The notes beneath the pieces were generated by a model that did not search any database, was not told the origin of the DNA, and worked only from the letters and a program-made list of their open reading frames with translations. Shown piece by piece: positions 6,046-12,240 of a stretch of 17,457 bases of DNA. This DNA is from an uncultured Balneolaceae bacterium (GTDB taxonomy: Bacteria > Bacteroidota > Rhodothermia > Balneolales > Balneolaceae). Within the stretch, counting starts at the first letter, position 1. Each line of letters opens with the position of its first letter. The position numbers were made by a program, and so were the translations under genes. The stretch is taken from assembly GCA_937982515.1 (NCBI GenBank), contig CALJMB010000238.1:1-17457 (forward strand). Reading direction: 5' to 3'.

Positions 6046-6264
6046 CCCCTTACTACACCGTGCCCCTGATATTACCATATCCTACTGTGTGATATTACTA
6101 TATCCTGCCGACCGATATAGTAATATCGCTCCGTCTGATATTACTATATCGTTAGCGGTGATATCATAATATCATAATGTATGATATTATGATATCGGCC
6201 GGGAGGATATCCTGATATCGGCTTCTGTGATATAGTAATATCGGGGGCACGGCGTAGTAAGGGG
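6046..6264. repeat. Symmetric array of eight 14-bp units at a fixed 23-bp period, with inverted-repeat ends
   Basis: Eight units of the form GATATnnnnATATC begin at 6068, 6091, 6114, 6137, 6160, 6183, 6206 and 6229, every 23 bp without exception. The central four bases are TACC, TACT, AGTA, TACT, CATA, TATG, CCTG and AGTA, several of which are reverse complements of one another. The seven 9-bp spacers are ctactgtgt, ctgccgacc, gctccgtct, gttagcggt, ataatgtat, ggccgggag and ggcttctgt, with no common sequence. The array is bounded by 21-bp inverted repeats, 6046-6066 and 6244-6264, with one mismatch. The midpoint of those ends (6155) is also the midpoint of the units and of the central spacer. 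Units are too short, and spacers too small, for CRISPR. Confidence 0.9.
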
Positions 6265-6311
6265 AAGAGGAAGGTAGTTGCCTTGCGGCGGGTGGGATAG
6301 CGCTGTGGCGG

Positions 6312-6469
6312 ACCCCTAAATCCCCTGAAGGGGACTTTTGGATTGTGCCTGTTTACACATGTAAGCTCATTCAGATGTAGTACGCCTCCAAGGTGTGCTA
6401 CATCTTTTTATTGGCATTTTCTTATTAGAGAGCAAAGTCCAACAAGTCCCCTTTAGGGGATTTAGGGGT
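6312..6469. repeat. 158-bp inverted-repeat element (CCCCTAAATCCCC family)
   Basis: Arms 6312-6337 and 6444-6469 are inverted repeats of 26 bp with one mismatch; each contains cccctaaatccccT and ggggactt. It has the form of a small non-autonomous mobile element, with a terminator-like hairpin inside (6373-6409). It lies between the array and the btuD stop. Confidence 0.7.
6373..6409 (+). terminator. Hairpin plus T-run inside the inverted-repeat element
   Basis: agatgtagtacgcct (6373-6387) pairs with aggtgtgctacatct (6391-6405) with one mismatch around a 3-nt loop. TTTTT follows at 6405-6409 on the plus strand. It has the shape of an intrinsic terminator for plus-strand transcripts, although the nearest plus-strand gene ends about 450 bp earlier. 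It may simply travel with the element. Confidence 0.5.
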
Positions 6470-6492
6470 AAAAACAAGGCAACATGGTCCGT

Positions 6493-7515
6493 TCACTTCC
6501 TGCTCCGCAAAACAGCTATGAGCTCTCTTACGGAAGCGCATTCCTTCTGCTCCTCCTCATCCTGAACAGTCCAGCGATACGCTTCCGGGCCGGAGGAAAC
6601 CGTTATACCTAACTCTTTGCCGCCTTCTTCCAGCACCCGAAATCCTTCACGCTCCAGGGCTCTCCGGGTCCAGAATACGGCCACGGCATCTCCGGCGAGC
6701 GAAACCTCTCGTCCTTCTGATTGATGCAGCCTGAATGAGCCGGTGGCCCGGTCGAAGTCGAAGCTGTCTTGTTTAAAGACCTGCTCGAAGGTTCCGTTCA
6801 GCACCAGGTCTTCGGGCACGCCGGAAATCAGCTCCTGCCGGCGGTTCATCAGCCAGATGCGGTCGGCCGCTTTCAGGGCCAGATCCAGTTCGTGGGTGGA
6901 GAGCAGGATGCCTTTTCCGGTTTCATGGGCCAGCCTGCGGAGCAGCCGTATGATCTCTACCCGGTTGGGGAGGTCGAGATGGGCGGTGGGTTCATCCAGC
7001 AGAATGACCGGGGTGTCTTGCGCCAGCGCACGGGCAATCATCACTTTCTGGCGCTCGCCGTCGCTCAGGCGGGCCACATCGCGGTGCACGAACGCTCTCA
7101 GTCCGGCGGCTTCAATGGCCCGGCGCACCACCTCTTCGTCCTCTTGCGACAGCGACCCCAGCCACCCGGTGTAGGGTGCGCGGCCGAACGCCACCATAGT
7201 ATAGACGGTCAGGTTTCCGATGGTTACCCGGTCGGTGAGCACCGTGCTCAGCCGTTTGGCGATCTCTTTGACGGATAGCTCCGCTATGTGTTTCCCGAAC
7301 AGCGATATGTTTCCATCCAGCATCGGCTGCATTCCGGCCAGGGTTCTGATGAGGGTGGATTTGCCGGAGCCGTTGGGCCCCAGCAGGCAGATCAGCTCGC
7401 CGGCGTGCAGATCTACGTCTATGTGTTCGGCAACGACCGCTTTTGCTCCCCGCTTACTCCGGTAGCCTATTTGCACATCGGCGGCCTGCAGAACGGGTGT
7501 CTGTGTAGCTTTCAT
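6493..7515 (-). CDS. btuD: Cobalamin ABC transporter ATP-binding protein
   Basis: The start is the ATG at 7515, which overlaps the btuC stop as ATGA. The frame is open further upstream, but that part is the shadow of btuC. The 340-residue protein has Walker A GPNGSGKST (46-54), the ABC signature LSDGERQK (150-157), Walker B VILLDEPTAHLD (170-181) and the switch His208, all intact. Residues about 255-340 form an extra C-terminal domain beginning DFDRATGSFRL and containing WTRRALEREGF, absent from E. coli BtuD but common in this branch of bacteria. It powers cobalamin import with BtuC and BtuF at the inner membrane. Substrate comes from the riboswitch; FecE-type siderophore ATPases are close relatives. 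Confidence 0.85.
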   Translation of the reverse strand: MKATQTPVLQAADVQIGYRSKRGAKAVVAEHIDVDLHAGELICLLGPNGSGKSTLIRTLAGMQPMLDGNISLFGKHIAELSVKEIAKRLSTVLTDRVTIGNLTVYTMVAFGRAPYTGWLGSLSQEDEEVVRRAIEAAGLRAFVHRDVARLSDGERQKVMIARALAQDTPVILLDEPTAHLDLPNRVEIIRLLRRLAHETGKGILLSTHELDLALKAADRIWLMNRRQELISGVPEDLVLNGTFEQVFKQDSFDFDRATGSFRLHQSEGREVSLAGDAVAVFWTRRALEREGFRVLEEGGKELGITVSSGPEAYRWTVQDEEEQKECASVRELIAVLRSRK

Positions 7516-8588
7516 GAGAAGGAGGCCTGCAGGTTTTTGCGTTTCACGATGACCCAGATGACAACGGGTGAACCGACCAGCGAAGTTACGGCGCTGATGG
7601 GCAGGGTGGTGCTGCTGCCGGGCACCTGCGCCACGATGTCGCATGCCAGCATGAGCAGAGCGCCCATCAGCAGCGTGCCGGGTATGAGCATGCGGTGGTC
7701 GTTGGTGCCCAGCAGCGAACGGGCCAGGTGCGGAACGGCCACGCCCACAAAGCCGATGGGCCCGCAAAAGGCGGTCACCCCTCCGGCCAGCAGGCTGGTG
7801 CTCAGGATAATCCAGAAACGCGCCCTGCCGACGGAAAGGCCCATGCTGCGGGCGTAGTTCTCTCCAAGCAACAGGCCATTTAGCGGTTTAGACAGGATAA
7901 AGGCCATCGCGCTTCCGGCCAGTACCACCAGCGCCAGAATCCACAGTTGCTCTACGGTCACCCCTCCGAGGCTTCCGAAAGTCCAAATCAGGTAGTCGCG
8001 AATCTGCTCGGGGCGGCTGAAGTACTGCCAGATGCTCACCAGGGCGATGGTCATGTTTCCGATCATCAGTCCGATGATGAGCAGCGTTACGCTGTCGCGG
8101 ATACGGGCGGAGATCAGCAGAATCAGAAACAGAACGAGGGATGAGCCGATACTGGCGGCCCCGATGATCAGCCAGCTGCCCAGGCTGCTGAGCTGCTGAA
8201 CAGCAAAGATGCTGGTGATGGTACCGGCGGCAAGCATCACCACGGCTACGCCCAGGCTGGCCCCGGCCGTAATACCCAGCACCGACGGACCCGCCAGCGG
8301 ATTGCGAAAGAGCGTCTGCATCTGGAGTCCGCCGATCGACAAGGCGCTGCCGGCCAGCACAGCGGTGAAGGCGCGGGGCAGGCGGATCTTTTCAATAATG
8401 TTGGTCCACGCCTCGTGCTCAGAACTCCCGCTGATGAGAATAGACACAATCTCAGACAGCGGAATAGGCACCGATCCAAACGCGATATTGGCCAGGAAGA
8501 GTACGGCCACCCCCGCGGCAAGCAGAAGAAGGTATCCGGCCTTCAGCGAGGTATCGGGCCAGGGATGTTGTTCGGAATGTTTGTTCAT
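7512..8588 (-). CDS. btuC: Cobalamin ABC transporter permease (FecCD/BtuC family)
   Basis: A 358-residue, strongly hydrophobic protein with about ten membrane segments and the BtuC/FecCD landmarks. These are IRLPRAFTAVLAGSALSIGG, LFRNPLAGPSVLGITAGASLG, ENYARSMGLSVGRAR, the CGPIGFVGVAVPHLAR loop that contacts the ATPase, and a C-terminal ISAVTSLVGSPVVIWVI. Full length for the family. It overlaps btuD by 4 bp, so the two are translationally coupled. It is separated from btuF by 261 bp carrying an inserted-looking repeat (8670-8801). It forms the channel through which cobalamin crosses the inner membrane. Confidence 0.87.
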   Translation of the reverse strand: MNKHSEQHPWPDTSLKAGYLLLLAAGVAVLFLANIAFGSVPIPLSEIVSILISGSSEHEAWTNIIEKIRLPRAFTAVLAGSALSIGGLQMQTLFRNPLAGPSVLGITAGASLGVAVVMLAAGTITSIFAVQQLSSLGSWLIIGAASIGSSLVLFLILLISARIRDSVTLLIIGLMIGNMTIALVSIWQYFSRPEQIRDYLIWTFGSLGGVTVEQLWILALVVLAGSAMAFILSKPLNGLLLGENYARSMGLSVGRARFWIILSTSLLAGGVTAFCGPIGFVGVAVPHLARSLLGTNDHRMLIPGTLLMGALLMLACDIVAQVPGSSTTLPISAVTSLVGSPVVIWVIVKRKNLQASFS

Positions 8589-8669
8589 AATTTAGTAGTA
8601 TTCCGTATTGCGTATTTAATCTGCCAAGTAACAAGCTTGGTGGTTGAATGAAGAATTAACACAATACCG

Positions 8670-8801
8670 TCCCCCTTCGAAGGGGGAAAGCGAACGTAGA
8701 GAGCAGGGGGATGACCTGCTGAGGATGGTAGTTCAAATCCGAAATTCTGAAATGGTGCATCATCTTTCCCGATCATCCCCCTTACCCCCTTCAAAGGGGG
8801 A
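8670..8801. repeat. 132-bp inverted-repeat element between btuF and btuC
   Basis: The left part (tcccccttcgaaggggga at 8670-8687, then agggggatga at 8705-8714) is matched in inverse by the right part (tcatccccctta, then ccccttcaaaggggga, ending 8801). The left half has about 17 extra bases. The family of cccccttcgaaggggg repeats with agggggatga is a common intergenic type. It splits an otherwise tight btuFCD transcript. Confidence 0.65.
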
Positions 8802-8849
8802 TATTCCCCAAGAATATCAATTGCTAAATGCGCTGTAAAGTAATACGCA

Positions 8850-10052
8850 CTATTCATAACCATGACCATTGACTCTTTGGTAATAATAAAGCTCATGATC
8901 CGGCAACACCGACGGATGAAATATGTGTATGAGGTCGGCCAGCACAATCTCCGGATGAACGACTCCCGATTCCCAATAATCATTCCCCCCCGTTGCATTG
9001 ATCCGCTTATAGCTGTTGTAGATCTTTCCCGTTTTAAACGATTTGAAGTCGCCGAACCGGGTATCTTTGGCCAGAAGCTGCTCTTTGGTACGGGCGGTTC
9101 CGGGGTTGAGCCACACATCCGCCCGCAGGCCCACCTCGTAGACGGCTTCGAAGTCCAGCCGCAGGCCTCCCGCGCTTTCGTGATCGAACCAGGGGTAACC
9201 GGCGGCGGCATCTTTCAGATATTGAGCAAAGAAACTGTCGCCGCCCGGCACAAACCAGTCGCCTTTAAAGGGCATGTTATTGAACACCAGGGGCCTGGTT
9301 TCAATGCTGTCCACTTGTGACTTCAGCTCCTTATACCGTTCCGCCACCTGGCCAAACCGCCGGTTGGCGAGCGCCTCCTTATTGAGCAGCGCCGCCATTA
9401 CCTTCACCCACTCCGCTTTTCCCAGCGGGGTGGTTTCCAGCCATTCGGAGTTGACCAGCACGCCGATGCCCGCCTCCATCAGCACCTGGTAGTTGCCCAG
9501 GCGGGCAGACGCCCCACCGGAGATCACGATGAGATCCGGATCCATCGCCAGAGCCCGTTCCTTGTTGAAGGCGCCTTCATTGAATGTGGTGATCTCACCC
9601 CGTTCAATTCCGCGGCGGACCTCCGCGCTGTATATGTACTGTGGGCCGACCACGCCTTTTACAACGTCGTTGGCATCCAGCATTCCGGTTAACCCCACGT
9701 GGGTGGATGAGGTAACGATCATGCTTCTGACCGGCAGCTCGATGACCTGAGCGCCTTTAACTTCCCTTTGCAGCGTGGCGCCCCGGGGTTTGAGCACATA
9801 GCGCAGGGTGTCGGTTACATTCTGAAACGGATTGAGGATCTCCAGCAGCTTGTAGTCATCGTGATAGGTTATCCGGAAGCCTTCGGCGTAGTTTACTTCT
9901 GTTTTGGCGGTAAAAGCTATGGAATCGGACGGGACGGCGGAGGCACGTTGCGGACGGGGGGATTCTGAACAGGATTGAAGGAGGAGTGCCAATCCCGCCA
10001 GCACACATAGAGATGAGGGGGATAGATAAAATCTGAGCAGATTAAGAGTCAT
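8850..10052 (-). CDS. btuF: Cobalamin-binding lipoprotein of the ABC transporter
   Basis: I chose ATG 10052, preceded by GGGAG 12 nt upstream and giving a lipoprotein signal ending LALLLQSC (Cys28). The frame also offers ATG 10085, 11 codons upstream and 8 bp from the riboswitch end, without a ribosome site. The 400-residue protein is of the BtuF/FepB periplasmic-binding type: RSMIVTSSTHVGLTGMLD opens the first lobe, followed by GAFNKERALAMDPDLIVISG, NSEWLETTPLGKAEWVK, an FFAQYLKDAAAGYPW stretch and ADVWLNPGTA. It would carry cobalamin, or another cobamide or intermediate, to BtuCD. It is first in the operon under the second riboswitch. A ferric-siderophore ligand is the alternative from sequence alone. 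Confidence 0.82.
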   Translation of the reverse strand: MTLNLLRFYLSPSSLCVLAGLALLLQSCSESPRPQRASAVPSDSIAFTAKTEVNYAEGFRITYHDDYKLLEILNPFQNVTDTLRYVLKPRGATLQREVKGAQVIELPVRSMIVTSSTHVGLTGMLDANDVVKGVVGPQYIYSAEVRRGIERGEITTFNEGAFNKERALAMDPDLIVISGGASARLGNYQVLMEAGIGVLVNSEWLETTPLGKAEWVKVMAALLNKEALANRRFGQVAERYKELKSQVDSIETRPLVFNNMPFKGDWFVPGGDSFFAQYLKDAAAGYPWFDHESAGGLRLDFEAVYEVGLRADVWLNPGTARTKEQLLAKDTRFGDFKSFKTGKIYNSYKRINATGGNDYWESGVVHPEIVLADLIHIFHPSVLPDHELYYYQRVNGHGYE

Positions 10053-10058
10053 AGGTGC

Positions 10059-10075
10059 AGCTTTCTCCCGAAGCT
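10059..10075 (-). promoter_or_regulatory. Hairpin presenting the btuF ribosome-binding site
   Basis: On the minus strand AGCTTCGGGAGAAAGCT forms a small hairpin with GGGAG in the loop, just after the riboswitch and 12 nt before the btuF ATG. A near-identical GCTTTCGGGAGAAAAGC lies after riboswitch copy 1 (3462-3446), outside the 383-bp repeat, but there no start codon follows. It may be the translational switch controlled by the aptamer. Confidence 0.4.
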
Positions 10076-10086
10076 TATCCTTCATC

Positions 10087-10512
10087 GCGGCAGGCAGGTC
10101 TTCTGGCTTGTTCCGCTTTTTTGACAACCTTCCCGTTCCGGGTGTTGTTACCATTCATGTGCGGGGTCTGCCAGGAGGCCACGAAAGCACAAAAACACCA
10201 ACGAGTAGCAGGGGAACTAGAAACGAGGCTCTGAGCAGCTCATCCGCTCAGTGTCCGTTCACCTAATTCCGTGTTTTCGCGTTTCAGTGGCGACAAACCC
10301 GCGCCGCTTTGGCTGGTCATAACACCGGTTGGAACAGTGGTTCTAAGAAAGATCAAAAAGCCCGGGGTGCGTTAACGATCAACACACCCGATGGAACTTA
10401 CAGCATCGGGGAATGCTCCGGACTTTCCGCCCCGACCGCGTCGGGGCAGAGCACCGGATTCCCTTTTAACGCCCTATGATGACAGGCTTATCATCAAACA
10501 GGCGACCGGCTT
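10087..10512 (-). promoter_or_regulatory. Cobalamin riboswitch (copy 2), upstream of btuFCD
   Basis: It carries the same aptamer landmarks as copy 1: GGTCGCC (10507-10501), GGGAATCCGGTG, B12 box GCCACTG (10291-10285), CGGGAAGG and GCCAGAAGACCTGCC. It is identical to copy 1 in 381 of 383 positions. It differs in the P2 apical loop, here a GATGA...TCATC hairpin, and in P1, where only a weak GCCGG/CCTGC pairing is visible instead of a perfect 7 bp. Possible promoter boxes on the minus strand are TTGTGC (10548-10543) with TAACAT (10527-10522) or CATACT (10524-10519), both with poor spacing. Confidence 0.88.
10093..10475 (-). repeat. 383-bp direct repeat, copy B (riboswitch core)
   Basis: Partner of 3481-3863, same orientation, two differences. 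Recombination between the copies would delete or duplicate a 6612-bp segment containing both barrel genes, btuD, btuC and btuF. Confidence 0.95.
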
Positions 10513-10879
10513 CGAATCAGTATGTTACTGTTGTAGTGTAAGGCACAATGATAAAGCTATTCCGGTAGATTACCAACAGGTATGCGAGGCTGTGATACGG
10601 AAAGGAAGGTTAGCCGCGGATTTACGCGGATAGGCGCGGGCGGATGAGCCACAGATTGGCACAGATGGGGCGGATGGGGTTTTATGTAGGACGGGCAGCT
10701 TTGCCCGTTCCCTCGGGCCGTGGAAAGATTGACAGACTGCAATGAACAGGAAATACCAGCATCTCACCCATCCCCCTTCTTATGGCAGCGGCTTCATTAG
10801 GGTTATGGATATTGACGAAACGGCCGGGAGGATAATCACTCCTATCAGGCCTTTAGCCAGCCGGGACGGGAGGGCGGAA
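10513..10879. other. Intergenic region with direct repeats and a small hairpin
   Basis: It should contain the btuF promoter (minus strand) at its left end. At 10613-10678 runs a degenerate tandem of the type ccgcggattTacgcggat / gccacagattggcacagat, a common dispersed repeat in related genomes. At 10691-10708 acgggca/tgcccgt form a 7-bp hairpin. No gene is recognised before the permease remnant. Confidence 0.5.
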
Positions 10880-11044
10880 ATTGGAGCAGATGCTCTTGGT
10901 ATTCCCCTGCTTCTCGCCTTGATCATCCTGGTGCTTTCTGTGAGCTATCAGGTGGTGAAGGGGACGCTGCGAAATCCGGCAGAGACCATTCGTGCAGAGT
11001 ACGTTTTAAGATCGAGAAAAAGAACGTTGCTTATAGAGTATTAA
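10880..11044 (+). pseudogene. C-terminal remnant of a FtsX/MacB-type ABC permease
   Basis: The last 54 codons of an open frame read EIGADALGIPLLLALIILVL, then SVSYQVVKGTLRNPAETIRAE and a short tail, ending at TAA 11042-11044. This is the last transmembrane helix and the NPxExLRxE end of FtsX/MacB-like permeases, which are normally 400-800 residues long. The upstream in-frame part, from a possible ATG at 10742, does not resemble a permease, and no ATPase partner is present. I read it as a decayed fragment left by a rearrangement. The resemblance is from memory of the family, over about 40 residues. Confidence 0.55.
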
Positions 11045-11113
11045 CAGTACAGGACGATAGCCCATCCGGACGCTGATTTTGCGGCCCTATGGGTGGAGTG
11101 TGTATCTTGTTCA

Positions 11114-11146
11114 CCCATCGGATGGCAACCCCAGCCATCCGATGGG
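11114..11146. repeat. Perfect 13-bp inverted repeat with 7-nt loop
   Basis: cccatcggatggc (11114-11126) is the exact reverse complement of 11134-11146. It lies 70 bp after the permease remnant and 132 bp before the kinase gene. No T-run follows. It is another palindrome of the dispersed kind. Confidence 0.7.
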
Positions 11147-11277
11147 GAGGATTGCCTCAGGAATTCCCACGCCAGTTCCTGCTACTTACAACACGTTTGA
11201 CAAAACTATTCCGGCGCACAACCGACGGTTAGCGTATTTCTGTTTCCAGCTTTGCCTCACCTGCACTATATTAAAAT

Positions 11278-11871
11278 ATGCTATATACATCCAATGAAAA
11301 AGAACTCATTATTGTTGGCGGGCCAAATGGTGTCGGCAAGACAACTTTAGCTAAAGAAATTATCGCAGATCAGCATGTCACGTATGTTAGTGCCGATGAT
11401 ATTGCTTATAAATTGGCGCCTGATAATCCTGAGTCCGTTCGTATTCAGGCAGGTAAACTCTTTTTTGAGAGATTGAATTCAGCGGTTTCAAGAGGAGAAA
11501 ATATCCTTATTGAATCAACACTATCGGGAAAATCTCTTCTTCCAATCATCGACAGATATCAGAATGAACATAATTATTCCGTTGCTTTAGTGTTTATATA
11601 CTTAGCTACTGTTGACATTTGTATAGAGCGTGTAGCTATCAGAGTTAAGAAAGGTGGACATTATGTTCCTGTTTCCGATATCAAGCGGAGATTTAATCGC
11701 AGTTTGTACAACTTCTGGAACCTCTACCGTCCGATTTCGAATCAATGGTATATCTTCTATAATTCAGATGATGACTTCAAAGGAGTTGCCAGAAGTTTAG
11801 AACAGGAACTATTTGTGCTTGATGAGGAATTATTTAGTAAGTTTCAAAAAATGATTAGTTACCATGAGTGA
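11278..11871 (+). CDS. Zeta-toxin-like P-loop kinase (COG4185 type)
   Basis: A 197-residue protein. Walker A is GPNGVGKT (15-22), after a short hydrophobic strand. It is followed by SADD (38-41), ESTLSG (79-84) and the Arg-rich stretch RVAIRVKKGGHYVPVSDIKR with RRFNRS (to about 142), the layout of zeta-toxin/COG4185 kinases. Zeta toxins phosphorylate UDP-N-acetylglucosamine-type sugars; COG4185 members are less well defined. The start has no Shine-Dalgarno but an AT-rich leader (ttaaaat). The gene is clearly lower in GC than btu and bio genes, which suggests transfer. It overlaps the next gene by 8 bp, the tight pairing expected of a toxin and its partner. Toxicity is inferred, not visible. 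Confidence 0.7.
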   Translation: MLYTSNEKELIIVGGPNGVGKTTLAKEIIADQHVTYVSADDIAYKLAPDNPESVRIQAGKLFFERLNSAVSRGENILIESTLSGKSLLPIIDRYQNEHNYSVALVFIYLATVDICIERVAIRVKKGGHYVPVSDIKRRFNRSLYNFWNLYRPISNQWYIFYNSDDDFKGVARSLEQELFVLDEELFSKFQKMISYHE

Positions 11872-12061
11872 TACAACCATTCATAGCAAAGATCTTTTAC
11901 CGCTTCTTACCAAGTTGGGAAATCGCGGTGTTAGAAAAGCCCAGGAGGAAAACCGAAGGCTTGGAATTGCCAATGTGTATTATAAAAATGGCAAAATATA
12001 TTATCAGCTTCCCAATGGGGATATTACAACGAAAAAACCCAAAGAACAGCCTCAGCTCTAG
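11864..12061 (+). CDS. Small partner protein of the zeta-like kinase, putative antitoxin (65 aa)
   Basis: Its ATG (11864) lies inside the end of the kinase gene (ATGAGTGA overlap), so it is translationally coupled. The 65-residue product is soluble and charged. Its middle reads KAQEENRRLGIANVYYKNGK, followed by IYYQLPNGDITTKKP. Small proteins with the pattern 'EENRRLGxxxxxxKNGKIYY' are, to my knowledge, regular neighbours of COG4185 kinases. It is not the epsilon antitoxin fold by length or motif, and the order, kinase first, is opposite to epsilon-zeta. An antitoxin role is inferred from the pairing. Confidence 0.6.
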   Translation: MSDTTIHSKDLLPLLTKLGNRGVRKAQEENRRLGIANVYYKNGKIYYQLPNGDITTKKPKEQPQL

Positions 12062-12215
12062 GGTGTGTTGTTAACCGTTCATTCGTATGGTCTGTCAGGA
12101 AGCCACGAACACACAAAAATAATACCACAAGGAAAATCAGAAGCCGGAAAGCGGCTGGAGTTGAGACGTCCCGAAGCCTCGGGACGTCTTTACGTGCTTT
12201 TGTGGCAATAAATCC
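12061..12215. repeat. Relative of the palindromic element found in the riboswitches
   Basis: From gggtgtgttgttaacc through gtctgtcaggaagccacgaa to cacaaaaa, this segment aligns with 3528-3585 inside riboswitch copy 1 with scattered differences. The far end (cgtgcttttgtggcaataaatcc) resembles 3658-3688. The interiors are unrelated. Inverted arms are gccacgaacacac (12102-12114) and gtgcttttgtggc (12194-12206). It lies between convergent genes. Confidence 0.6.
12164..12189. terminator. 11-bp hairpin between convergent transcripts
   Basis: agacgtcccga (12164-12174) and its exact reverse complement (12179-12189) enclose agcc. It lies between the plus-strand kinase pair and the minus-strand bioA end, the right place for a bidirectional terminator. 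T-runs are weak on both sides, so it may be only part of the surrounding repeat. Confidence 0.45.
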
Positions 12216-12240
12216 ATACTGCTTTTTACTGGCAGTGACA

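Noticed and set aside
6068..6242. CRISPR array
   Set aside because: Repeats of 14 bp and spacers of 9 bp are well below CRISPR sizes, the units vary in their centre and orientation, and no cas gene is near.
6493..7767. BtuD with a long N-terminal extension starting at 7767
   Set aside because: The extra 84 codons lie over btuC in another frame and read as low-complexity Arg/His/Ala. The ATGA overlap at 7515 gives the normal BtuD start.
7288..7857. Long plus-strand frame of 189 codons opposite btuC and btuD
   Set aside because: It is an antisense shadow of GC-rich genes with clear domains on the minus strand.
8850..10154. BtuF starting at 10154
   Set aside because: That start lies inside the riboswitch and gives no signal peptide at the N-terminus. 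ATG 10052 gives a proper lipoprotein signal with a ribosome site.
10742..11044. An intact 100-residue membrane protein
   Set aside because: Only the last half resembles a protein family, and it is the tail of a much longer permease. The first half looks like translated intergenic repeats.
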